From Ligustrum vulgare (Eukaryota > Streptophyta > Magnoliopsida > Lamiales > Oleaceae), in the NCBI GenBank assembly GCA_963555705.1, contig OY743188.1:27735383-27799382 (forward strand): a stretch of 64,000 nucleotides of DNA, read 5' to 3'. Numbering within the stretch: position 1 is the first letter of the stretch; each line of letters starts with the position of its first letter. A model generated the notes under the pieces. The model was not told the DNA's origin and did not search any database. It was given only the letters and a program-made list of their open reading frames with translations. Shown piece by piece: positions 11,891 to 22,018 of the stretch. A program made the translations under genes and the position numbers.

Positions 11891-13747
11891 GTATTTGTTC
11901 CCTTCATAGGAATATCACAAGTATATTAATGCAATCTCAAATCATTTCATCAAACATATAGTTTGTGATGAGCTTTTATAAATAGTTTATAACTCATTTA
12001 TGATGTCATAACTCATTTATGATGTACTGAACATGCTATACCAAGCAATGTTTAGTTAGTTGACTGATTGCATTACTCAAATCTAGAATTGAATCACTTC
12101 TGGTGAAACCATAAAAATCTAGAATTCACTTCTGATGAATAATTAAATATTCATTTCCAAATTCACTTCTGGTGAATATTCATTTTTGGTGGATAATATA
12201 ATTTTGCATATTGAAAATCAATTGCATGCCCAAATATTCAAATATAATAATAGTACACTCCAATTTCATTTTCAACATATTATATTATGGGGTCATATGT
12301 ATCATTCTTCATGTGATTTTATTTTAAGAATCACATTTCATTCTATAATGATACTATTCTGGGAAAATTGAATCTTTCAATGATTTATATATGTATGTTC
12401 TTGGACTTTATAAACTACAATTTCTAATTTGCAGGAGTATAATCAATCATTGAAATAGACATCAATTTCGACATATAATCTATAATCATTTCGCTTGAAA
12501 TCCCAACGTACCGCGATCAACTGGGTACATCAAAGAAAACTCCCAAAGTATCGAGATGAGAATCACACTTTTTGATCTCACTCATTTGTATATCAAAGAG
12601 CTCAAACTAGTGATCTAGAGTATAGTCCCATCCACCTTATGTCATGCCAGTTCTTTAAAAAATTTCGCGCGCAACGAGTCGTCTTTTACAACTGTGTAAT
12701 ATTTTTTATTTGTACAAATAATTACTGGCATTACACATTTAAGTGTTTGGACTTCAGGTCCTATAACAATAATCCCTACATTGGGATTTTTATATTTGGC
12801 CAAAGTATTATAATTTCAAAAACCTCATTTTCTTAAGAGGGTTGTGTGTAGTCGACTTATTTATCGATTCCATTTCATGTCAATGTAAACATAATATAGA
12901 GAGATCTCTTTGTTTATTCTATCATCAAGTACCTGAATCTCTCATCATTTAACTATGTCCCTTTTACTCACCATGAGTATTTAGTCTCAAAAGGGATCAT
13001 TTCAATTATTCAAGAGATATTTGTTTTTGGAATCGATTGTCATTATGCTTCAGGCATAATTACGCTTTAAGCTTGATCACGCTTCATGAGTAATATTCAA
13101 GAATATTGTATTATATTAGTCGGCTAAAAATGTCGCAACACATATCATTCGTAATTATGGATATAATCACAATCATATATCAAGTGCGTATTGTTGGAGT
13201 GTATATAGATATCGCAATTCTTAGAAATCATAAAGCTTCACAAGCAAATCTTTATTTCATCATATTGACATGTTTGTATGTAGAATATTGCTGCATGAGA
13301 AATATTTATATTCAAGTTGTTCTCATAGCAAATATTTGGAAACTTTTAATTTGCTGAACCATTAGCAACATAATGCTATTATCTCAACTAATTTGTAAAA
13401 TCATTAATGACTTTAAGATATATTCATGCTAGCATTTATACTTTGCTCGTAATATCATTACTTGAGCAAATAATCAGTCATTCATTTTCTTAGTGAGATA
13501 ATTAATTTGTTTTTGAGAACAAGCAGCAATGATAACTTGTTAACCTGAACAATCTTCTGGTTCTTTAATGAATGTCATTTTGCATTCTCAATAAATCTCA
13601 TTATTGAATTGGAATTTAACCAATCATGCTAAATTATAGAACTTCTGGTTTAGTAAGATATTTCACTTGTACATATGTATGAACTTCTGGTTCAATATAG
13701 TATTCATTTCATCAGTTCGTATTTCTGTATAGTACAAATCAGTATAC
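11891..13747. other. Retroelement interior, repeat-rich, non-coding
   Basis: AT-rich interior of the 7-kb element with many short repeats of ACTTCTGGT/TTCACTTCTGATGAA type, also seen at 16500-16920. No domain was recognised in six frames. Confidence 0.5.
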
Positions 13748-13755
13748 ATTTATTT

Positions 13756-14558
13756 TGGGGGTGGACAAAAAAACCGGAACCGAGTAAACCGAACCGAAAA
13801 AATCAAAATATTTCGGTTCTTGAAAAAAAAATTCAAAACCGAAAAGTGAAATCAAAACTGATAAAAATATTTTTTTTTTGAATTTTTCATTGAATTATAC
13901 AACAAAATATATTTATGTTCACGCTTTAATGTGTAGGCAATGGGTCATAGGAGTATAAATTTACTCACAATTTTTCCCTTTGAGAAATGTTGTTTAGATT
14001 GATAGTATTTTAATTAAAAATCCATTACTCACAATATTATTCAAGTAGAACCACACTTTAATGTATAGACATTTAGACAGTGTATGAAATGTTGTCTGTT
14101 TGATACACCATTATTATGGAATTTAATAATTTACTTTTAAGTTATTTCATACACTATTATAGTATTATTATTTTGTGGAATTTACTTTTACTGAGATTCA
14201 AATGTTCTTACTTCCTCGACGTGATATCCTTTTCAAATAAGAATGGTTTTAGAGTAAAAAAGATTTTAACTATCAAGATTCTGAGAGTCACATTCGTAGT
14301 AATACATGAATTTGGACTTTAATTTTAATTGAAAATTTTATTTGGTTGTATTTACCTTTAATTTTTGCAAACAATTAGATTTTTTTTGTATTTCCATCAA
14401 ATTTAATTTTTTTTAGTTGGAACCGAACAAAAACCGAAAAATAACCGAAAGCGAAACCGTTCGGTTCTTGTCTTTGAAAGAACCGAACCGAACCGAAAGT
14501 TTCGGTTTGGTTTCGGTTCCTTTAATAACCGAACCGAACCGGTAAACGTCCAGCCCTA
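13756..14558. mobile_element. hAT-type non-autonomous element (803 bp)
   Basis: Termini TGGGGGTGGAC and GTCCAGCCCTA are inverted repeats. Flanks ATTTATTT (13748-13755) and CTTTATTT (14559-14566) are an 8-bp duplication with one mismatch. Subterminal CCGAACCGAA-type repeats match those of the transposase-bearing hAT copy at 31409-34480, so it probably depends on that family. No transposase coding is seen. Confidence 0.85.
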
Positions 14559-14745
14559 CTTTATTTAGTATATCCAAAAAGGTTATTAGAATGACATCAC
14601 AAGAAAATGATCCTTGTCCCCACCTTTTGATTACAAATCTTTTCCCTTTTCTTGGTGGAATCACTGACACGCGGAGCCACCGCTCTTTTACGCGTTAAAT
14701 AATGCATTTAAATAGATCACTTTGGGAGAAGATCAGACCATCAAA

Positions 14746-15291
14746 ATGGATGTTATATTATCAAATATCCACAAATACTACTCAAATCTTTCGATAAATG
14801 TTTTGAAAAAGATTTACCGAGTTCGACTCGAAAGATTGAGGCTGCTTATGGATCAAGGTATCCCAGAAGATGTTCGTTGGTTGATCGAAGCAAAAGTTCC
14901 ATTAGCTGGTGAATTACCATATTCATTTTCTAAGCACATGCCTGGCTTAGGTAAGAGTACTTTTGCAAAGAAGCGAAGAGCAAAAAGATTGAAAGGTTGT
15001 TACAAATGTTCTCGATGGACATGTAATACTCGTTGTAAGTCAGTAGGATATTCATCCATAAATCGAGATGATAAGATAGACTTCATTAAGGGTGGACTGA
15101 GTGAGGAGTCATTGGATGATATCCGATTGACTCTTGAGACGCACCCTAGTGGATATGTGCAGCGTGAGCTACTATCTTTATGGGCTAAATTCATCAGCGA
15201 TAAAGAGCGTTATAGTCTCAAAAATATAATAGCAAAAGATCCTATTTGTCAGGCTGTTATAAACAATGATGTTTTGGGTACTCAACATTGA
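14746..15291 (+). CDS. Cysteine-rich basic protein, viral NABP-like (181 aa)
   Basis: An uninterrupted 181-codon frame from ATG 14746 to TGA 15291, in a region where neighbouring coding relics are broken. Residues 73-88 form a basic stretch running straight into a cysteine cluster (FAKKRRAKRLKGCYKC). The cysteines at 85, 88, 93 and 97 give C-x2-C-x4-C-x3-C. The N-terminal 50 residues look helical and charged; about 80 residues follow the cluster. A basic block abutting a short zinc-finger-like cluster, followed by a G-Y-S-x-I-N segment, resembles the cysteine-rich nucleic-acid-binding proteins of carla- and vitivirus-type flexible plant viruses; this is my inference from the pattern. No plant gene family was recognised. 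It could instead be a lineage-specific host or retroelement gene. It lies 301 bp upstream of the LOG relic on the same strand. Confidence 0.5.
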   Translation: MDVILSNIHKYYSNLSINVLKKIYRVRLERLRLLMDQGIPEDVRWLIEAKVPLAGELPYSFSKHMPGLGKSTFAKKRRAKRLKGCYKCSRWTCNTRCKSVGYSSINRDDKIDFIKGGLSEESLDDIRLTLETHPSGYVQRELLSLWAKFISDKERYSLKNIIAKDPICQAVINNDVLGTQH

Positions 15292-15592
15292 TACAAGGTA
15301 AATCAGTATAGTTTATATGTTTTAATAAAATATTTTGTATTTTCATTTTTCGCGTATTAACAGATGGTATATGAGAGATCACCGAAATATTATGCATTAT
15401 GGAGTAAAATATATGCTGTCAGAGATAATGTCAAAAGTTGTGCCATTTAGTCAAAAGTAAATAGCAATTTTTTCAAAAGAAAAGTAGTAAATAGTGAATA
15501 TTTTCAAGTTTAAAACGTCTGATAATTTCGCAGTTTAAAGCATCCCAAAATAACAATTTCTTTTAAGTTTTGCTTTCCTTATACTCTCAAAG

Positions 15593-16186
15593 ATGAAAGG
15601 ATCAAAATTTCGATAGATCAAAACTATCTGTGTATTTTGTGGATCAAAAGTAGGGAAATGTTTTGGGTATCTAGAAGCAGCAGTAGATTTAGGAAAGAAG
15701 TTGAGAGAGAAAGGTATCAATGTAGTATATGGAGGAGGTAGTAGTGGATTGATGGGTTGTATTTCACAATCCGCTCAAACGGAGAAAGCAAGAGTGATAG
15801 GTGTTATACCTGTTCATTTATCTGATATCGCAGGAAAAACACGAGGGCATGAAGTACAGACGTTATCTATCCATGAACGCATAACTTGCATGTTATATGG
15901 TTCTGATGCCTTCATTGTCATGCCTGAAGATTTTGGTACTTTAGAGGAAATCTTTAATATTACCTCATGAGCTCAATTAGATCTCCATACCAAGCCTATT
16001 GGGCTTTTAAATGATAACAATTTCTTTGATGGTTTGCTAACATTTCTTGATTAAGCTGTGGAACAGGAATTTATCTCTCCATTTTCTAGGAGAATCCTTA
16101 TTTCTGCTCCTACTATCGAGGAACTGCTGGATAAGTTGCAATCATATATTTCAATACAAGATCCAGCAGGATTAAAGGTAAATTAG
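15593..16186 (+). pseudogene. LOG cytokinin riboside monophosphate hydrolase, processed copy
   Basis: LOG enzymes release active cytokinin bases from their riboside 5'-monophosphates. The frame from ATG 15593 to TAG 16184 (197 codons, the usual LOG length is about 200-215) is collinear with the family without a single indel. It shows ICVFCGSKVGK, VVYGGGSSGLMG, ARVIGVIP and ISAPTIEELLDKL. Plant LOG genes have several introns; none is present, so this is a retrocopy. Three in-frame stops break it, at 15614 (codon 8), 15968 (TGA in place of the usual Trp of W-A-Q-L) and 16052 (TAA). The nucleotide-binding PGGxGTxxE motif reads PEDFGTLEE, so the copy is inactive even apart from the stops. It lies inside the 10940-17946 LTR element, antisense to it. 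No poly(A) tail or target duplication of its own was found. Confidence 0.9.
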
Positions 16187-16199
16187 TCACAAGGAAGGG

Positions 16200-17745
16200 G
16201 TGTCAAGCGAAAATGGAGTCCGGTTAATGTAAATTTATACTTGTGAATCTCCAAAATATTGTGGGTGGTAGAGTATGGGGTATTCTTACTCTTGAGACAC
16301 GCCTTTAATATTGATGAGTATTTGAACTTAATCTTATGAACCTCAAAAGGATTAGGAGTGGTGGAGTACAGAGTATTCTTACTCTTGAGACACACAAAAA
16401 AGATTAGGGGTGGTAGAGTATGGAGTATTATTACACCTGATACACACCTCTACTTTTGAGGATTATAAATGTTTCCCCCTTTTGTATTTTGCATGTATAA
16501 CTTGTTTATACTTCTTCAGGAGCAACAATAATAATTATCATTTCAATATGTTTAGATGATAATCTTTACTTCTTCTGGAGTAAATATGTACTTCTTCTGG
16601 AGTACATAAGTGCTTGTGCAAGAACTTTGATCAAAACTGCTTATCACAATCATATAATATTTATTTCATAATACTGATGAGATTATTTTTACATTAGTCA
16701 TATCCGTGCTATCATGTGATATTATCTTATCATACATCAACATTTTTCTTGTTGGATAATTCATTTTTATCTATCTTTTCAATACATATAATGGTAACTT
16801 CTGATACCGTTTGATAAAATATTTTTATCAACATTCACCAACTTTTTGGTAATAATAACTTCTGGTATCATTTGATAAAATATTATCTAACTTTAGTATT
16901 GATAACTTCTGGTATCATTTAATGAAGTATCAAATAATAATATTATATATATATTAACAATAATAATACTTGAGTTATACCACCACGTATATATGTTGAC
17001 AACAACCTCTAATATGTTAAAATTAACCAACAACTGAAGTATTTTTGAAATAATATAAAATTTGAATATATGTAAAATATTTCATGTATTCAATTGATAG
17101 ACCGACCATATAGGTGGTGTCAACATAATGAAATAATTACCTTTCATGAGTGAGGGAGTCATATCTTCAAATCCAGTCACGGTATTCATAATAGTCCAAT
17201 TCGTTATGATAATGAGTCATATCCAGTTAAGGTATAAATTCAGTCCATAATAACTCAATCCATCACGGTTTGACAATAATTATATTACTTATACCTTGTT
17301 TAAACTCTTTAATTTATTGATCACAGATTAATGTTAATTAGTTGTGAATATTGTTAATGCTAATCATATAATTAATATGGGTATTATAATGAAAAGATTT
17401 AAAATCTAACCACTATACCTACCAAGTTGGTGGACTTTTGTTAATTTCCACCAAGTTAGTGTTGGACACCATGATCACAACTGCAACCGTGCCTTTAATC
17501 TAAATTTTCACAAATCTCCCAAGCACGAAGCAGCTTTTCTCTTCTCATTTTTTTCATCAAAGTTTTCATCTTCAAGATCAATTTTGCAATTCCAGCAGTC
17601 TTAGCAACAATATGAGATTTAATTGAGTGGTTCGAGTTGATTAATAATAATCAGATTTCTGATACAGAGGTTCATCATTTAGATAAAACTGTAGAGCATA
17701 CTCCCGTCATATTACTCAATTTGATAGAGACTCGTGCTGATAACA
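16200..17745. other. Interior of the 7-kb LTR element with short repeats
   Basis: Three diverged copies of a block reading GGGTGGTAGAGTATGG then TATTCTTACTCTTGAGACAC lie at about 16260-16440. CTTCTTCTGGAGTA and ACTTCTGGTATCATTTGAT repeats follow to 16920. Then AT-rich sequence runs to the primer site at about 17731-17745. No coding domain was recognised. Confidence 0.5.
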
Positions 17746-17946
17746 TATTGTGAAACTACCATAATAATAATACTAGAGAGAGAGAGATGAGGAGAGGAGA
17801 GAATTCTCATTCAATTCAAGTGTGTAATTTTACATACATGATGCCCCTATTTATAGGAGAGTCTAATAGTCATTCACACAATAAATAAATAATATAATAT
17901 AAATTAGGTAAGGTTAGGTAATGGATTAGTTTAATAATTTACAACA
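17746..17946 (-). repeat. Right (5') LTR of the 7-kb element
   Basis: 201 bp, paired with 10940-11144. The expected TG end has mutated to TA. It is flanked on the right by ATCAC. Confidence 0.9.
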
Positions 17947-18468
17947 ATCACCCAAGTTTTTTCCCTAATTTGATTTTATTTTTCAAATATCACCGACATC
18001 CAATCTTTTTAGCCATGCTTCAAGCTGCCCATATTCAGCAAGTTTTGATCTGCCCAACTCATCATTTATATCTTCTTCGACAGATGGATCGAACCTCTAT
18101 ACTTGGTGATGATACTATAGACTATATGAAAGAGCTATTGGAGAGAATTAATAAGTTGAAAGAGGAAATTGATGTGGTATCAGATCAGCTGACCATCTTC
18201 AAGGATGCAAAGCCTAATCAAATCTTAGTGAGAAGTTCATCCAAGGTACACACCTGCAAGATTTTAGTGTATATTAACAATTGATCCAAGGTACACACAA
18301 GTGCAGAATGCATCCAGCTTCTTCATTTTTTCCTCCTAACTTTTGTTTTAGTATATATATTAACAATTTTTAGGAATTTTAATTGTGAAATTACTTGGGA
18401 TTTCAATTAATTGAGGAATTTTCAACGACCATGTTTTGCATCTCCCAATCTTTTTTTTTCTACCCATA

Positions 18469-18484
18469 CACTACAAGAAAAAGG
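18469..18484 (+). mobile_element. Isolated CACTA-type terminus
   Basis: CACTACAAGAAAAAGG matches the terminal repeat of the complete CACTA element at 35955. It is followed by AAAGAC/AGAGACGA-type subterminal sequence. No partner end was found nearby, so it is a remnant at most. Confidence 0.4.
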
Positions 18485-18668
18485 AGCGAAAAAGACTAAA
18501 AATTAGAGACGAGACTCTATTGGTCAACCAAACGACTATTCTGTTTTTTAATTTTTTTTATTCTTATTTTTTAAATTTCTCTTTTTTTGTTGTTGACCTG
18601 TTTGATTATTTACATTTATATAATTAATATTAAAGTACTTGAAAGGAGCTGAAGTAAAGGCATTTCAA

Positions 18669-19468
18669 TAGGAGTGGGCAAAAAAATTGGAACCGATCGA
18701 AATCGAACCAAAAAAGTCGAAATCGTATGATTTTAAGAAAATAAAATAGGAAATCGGTTTTCGGTTCGGTTCGGTTCTCGGTTCCGCCTTTAGAACCAAA
18801 AAATCGAAGTTAGAATCGGTCTTTGATCCTTGTTTTTTTTTTTATGAACTTAATTGGTTGTCGTATAACTAAAAATCAAAATAATTTGTAATTTTTTTGG
18901 TAAAGTGAAAATAATTAATTTATTTTTATGAAATTTGTTACGTCTCTACGTCATTATAGTCTTTAACTTCACACTTGGACTGAAATTCTTAGTAAATGAA
19001 AATCGAATGAGACTAACTTATTAATAAGCGAAGTTGTAATTGACCACGATAGAGTTAATTAAATATTTAAATACAAATATAAAATAATTAATAATAATGC
19101 ATTTAATACTCATGATTCATCTCACAAGTTTACTATATTGCCATACTCGAAAAACCTTTTAGGCCATTTGTTTCCTATTTTTGTTTATGAATATCTTCCG
19201 TTTCATGGAGAATCCTATACTTTCTTTGGAGTGAAAGGATTTTCGAAATCCTTGATCTTGGTATATTCGGTAGAAGTTTATTTCATGTTATTGACTCACT
19301 TCCCGATGTCTGATGCTCCTCGATAAGGCTCTCGAAAAATAATTATTATTGTAGAATCGAATTAGAACCGAAATCTTGGATTCGGTTCCACTTTACAAGA
19401 AGCGAAAAAGTATGGTTCGGTTCCGGTTTTTGAGATACCTGAATCGAACCACCCGACGCCTATCCCTA
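18669..19468. mobile_element. hAT-type non-autonomous element (800 bp)
   Basis: It starts TAGGAGTGGGCAAAA and ends GACGCCTATCCCTA, with GAACCGA-type subterminal repeats at both ends, like 13756-14558. The flanking octamers CATTTCAA and GCTGTCAA agree at 5 of 8 bases, so the duplication is only weakly supported. It lies in the exon A-B intron of the bHLH relic. Confidence 0.75.
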
Positions 19469-20171
19469 GCTGTCAAAGGTGCAAAGTTACTTGAGAAGCA
19501 GAAGAATGAAGAAGCTTAAGTAACCAGCTCTAATTCAAGACGGAGTCAGGATCAGATGTATGACTTTCAAATCATCAGTAAGCTTTCATTATTCTATGGC
19601 CAGCATGTTGCTTGCTAACAATATTTTTTATTTTATTTTTATTTTTTTTTTACATTGGGCTCTGACTCTGATTGGTGTTTCTTGTCTTGCCTGTGTTAAA
19701 AGTTTTTGCTCAGTGAGATTTCTAAAATGGTTCTTTTCTATGTCGTTTTTAGCGTTACACTGTATATATATAGTTAAATTTCCTTGTGTGAAATGTGTTG
19801 TAGAAATGGAATGAATAAGGCAAGAAATGTGATAATTAATAACTTTTCTTACATTTTATATATGGTGTGCAGGGAAGCCTGGGTTGTTGTTATCAACACT
19901 AACCACTCTAGAGGCATTTGGCATTCACATTCACCAATCACCACTGTGTCATTACCTGCTTTAATGATTTTGCAATGCAAGCTTCTTTTCAGGTACTAAA
20001 TCTCTTCTTCTAATTAAAAAAATGTTGGGTCATATAGCAATTTCAATAAATATATTGGTGGCCTTGCTTTGATATCATACTAAAAGACAATATCATTTCG
20101 ACATTTAACACTAACAAAAGTTAATTGTAAGTGCAGGAAAAGGGGCTTAGAGCAAGTTCGGAAGACATAAA

Positions 20172-20334
20172 GAGTCTGTTTGATAATGTAAAATTTTTTG
20201 ATTTTTGATTTTTTGATGGATGTGTGGTTTAAAAATATTTGAAAAGTAAAAAATGATGGATTTGACTAAAAATGAATAGTTGAGATTGAGTTTGAAACAT
20301 TGTGATAAAAATTTTACCACTACTAAACAAGCTC
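20172..20334. mobile_element. MITE (163 bp) in the last bHLH exon
   Basis: Ends GAGTCTGTTTGAT and (inverted) GAGCTTGTTTAGT are terminal inverted repeats. AAA flanks both sides. Removing it and one AAA restores a continuous bHLH C-terminal frame across the junction, which shows it is an insertion. The superfamily is uncertain; PIF/Harbinger-like by TIR style. Confidence 0.7.
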
Positions 20335-20779
20335 AAAGAAGGCACTGTTTAGAAATGAGGGTATGGAGGGAGTTGTCTTTATTTACTACTATGAAAATTT
20401 GTATCATCTTTTCCAAATTAAGTGGTTTGAAGCAAATAATTGCTTTTTGTTTATGTTATGCCATCTCAAACTATCTCAAACTACCAGAACCAATTGTTTG
20501 TTATTATTTGTGTACTCGACTATTGCACGCACTTTGGTGCAATTTTATTATTTTATCTTTAATTAATGTTTTTAATTGATGTGTTTTATAATTATCAATT
20601 GGAATTATTTTTTAAATTATGAGAACCAATTTTTGTTAATAGTTATATGATAAATTTCTTTATGCCAATTGCATTTTTTATGAAATTTAAGGTTTAATTA
20701 GATGGTGATTTTATTTCCTTAATTTGTCATATGAGAAAATATGGGTTTAATAAACAAATAAATAAATATTTAAATAAAA

Positions 20780-21132
20780 AAACATATAACAACGTTCAAT
20801 AAATGTTGCAAAATGTTGGGCTAAAGGTTTTTGCAACACAAAAAAACGATGCAAAAGAGTCTATAACAATACTTGAAAAATGTTGCAAAAGGGTCTAGAC
20901 AACACTTAATAAATGTTACAAAAGGTTGGACTAAAGGTTATTGCAACACATAAAAAAACGTTGCAAAAAGTCTACATAAACAATCAATAAACATTGCAAA
21001 AAGTCTGTGACAACATTTATTTTAGGTTTTTGCAACATTTAAAAAATGGGGTTGTATGCTTTTTTCTTTACGGTAATACTGAGATTTGCAACACTTGTAC
21101 AAACACTACAAAAGTTAATTTTTGTTGTAGCG
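20780..21132 (-). mobile_element. CACTA-type subterminal region and terminus
   Basis: Repeated short motifs (GTTGCAAAA, TTTTTGCAACA in both orientations) end in TTAATTTTTGTTGTAGCG, one base off the CACTA-type end GTAGTG. This is the subterminal organisation of CACTA elements. The opposite end was not located. Confidence 0.5.
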
Positions 21133-21173
21133 TCATTGTATTCTCTTCATATATATAGATGAATAATGTTCGC

Positions 21174-22018
21174 TAAAAGTGTGTACCGCAAGAGCACTGG
21201 TTGCGTACAAGTAATAAAGTGAACTTTTTGAGTTCAGGTTATCGATCCCACGAGGAATGTATACTTCATTACTCTAATTAATTTAATCTTAACAAATGAA
21301 ACACACAATTAAAAGATGATTTTTTGTGAATTCCAAATTAAAGAAACAAATTTTAAACCAAATTAAAACATGGAAAATTAAAGATAAAATAGTTGGGATT
21401 CATGATTTCACTTAACTCTCGCTGAAGTAATTTCTTAACATATGCAAATTAATAAATTACTCATTTACAATGTTAAACCCGATTTTCCAAGTTTATCTAA
21501 TTACCTCACTCGGGTGAAATTAACCCGAATCAACTGGTTTAACCAACTATAACTCTATGTCAATTAAAACTCAATTAATTACATTAACTCTTTGTGAAAA
21601 TAGCTCAATAGATCATTTAGGGATAGGAGTATATCTTTATCTCCTAAATTAATGCCAAAGGCATTTGTTATTTTGTTTAAAATGCACAATATCTCTCGAT
21701 TATCATACACTTCACAAAACATATATTTTGACTTTTATTACAAATATACCCCTGAAATATTCGCACTTCTAGTCCTTCAACATCATGAAATGTTGCAATT
21801 GAGTCCCCAAACTTTTGTTTTCTTTTCATTTAAGTCATTGGACATCAAATTTTCTTCTCTTTTAGCTCAATTGCTCTTCGATCTTGTCCATTTTCCTTCC
21901 AATTGAGGTTGTACTTGATTGTACAAGATAAATACAATTTATAAGTAGAAATTTATTCAATTTTTCAATTAAAATATCAATTTAAGGGCTAAAATAAGTG
22001 TGCAAAACACACTTATCA
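21174..22018 (-). repeat. Left (3') LTR, internally deleted
   Basis: About 845 bp. It is collinear with 25021-26519 except for the missing segment corresponding to roughly 25573-26240. It starts with GTGTACCGCAAGAGCAC and shares the CGATCCCACGA block. Confidence 0.75.

Larger units (their letters stand above)
10940..17946 (-). mobile_element. LTR retrotransposon without gag-pol (7.0 kb)
   Basis: Two LTRs, 10940-11144 and 17746-17946, are near-identical apart from small indels, and both flanks carry the 5-bp duplication ATCAC (10935-10939, 17947-17951). On the minus strand the right LTR is followed by TGTTATCAGCACGAG, a degenerate tRNA-Met-type primer site. The left LTR is preceded by AAGGAGGAG, a polypurine tract, which fixes minus orientation. 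No gag, protease, RT or integrase is recognisable in 6.6 kb. The interior instead holds repeats, a hAT element, a cysteine-rich ORF and a LOG retrocopy. The repeats beside the 3' LTR resemble those of Ty1/copia-related elements. Confidence 0.9.
18084..20370 (+). pseudogene. bHLH93-like transcription factor, C-terminal exons, TE-split
   Basis: Exon A (18084-18245, after TTCTTCGACAG, before GTACAC) encodes MDRTSILGD, then TIDYMKELLERINKL and PNQILVRSSSK: helix 2 of a bHLH domain plus linker, as in Arabidopsis bHLH93/bHLH61-type factors. Compared with the family there is one extra Asp codon. Exon B (19873-19992) encodes KPGLLLSTLTTLEAFGI, then after a 7-bp microduplication and frame change CVITCFNDFAMQASFQ, the ACT-like dimerisation region. 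Exon C starts at 20137 (SSEDIK) and resumes after a 163-bp MITE at 20338 (ALFRNEG), the family C-terminus. The basic region/helix 1 exon was not found. The segment normally between exons A and B is also absent or unrecognised. A hAT element sits in the A-B intron, and the 7-kb LTR element just upstream of exon A. Non-functional. Confidence 0.85.

Noticed and set aside
14722..14745. Upstream TTG start for the cysteine-rich ORF
   Set aside because: Plant nuclear genes start at ATG; the first in-frame ATG is at 14746.
15000..15194. Minus-strand 64-codon ORF
   Set aside because: Shadow of the 14746-15291 frame.
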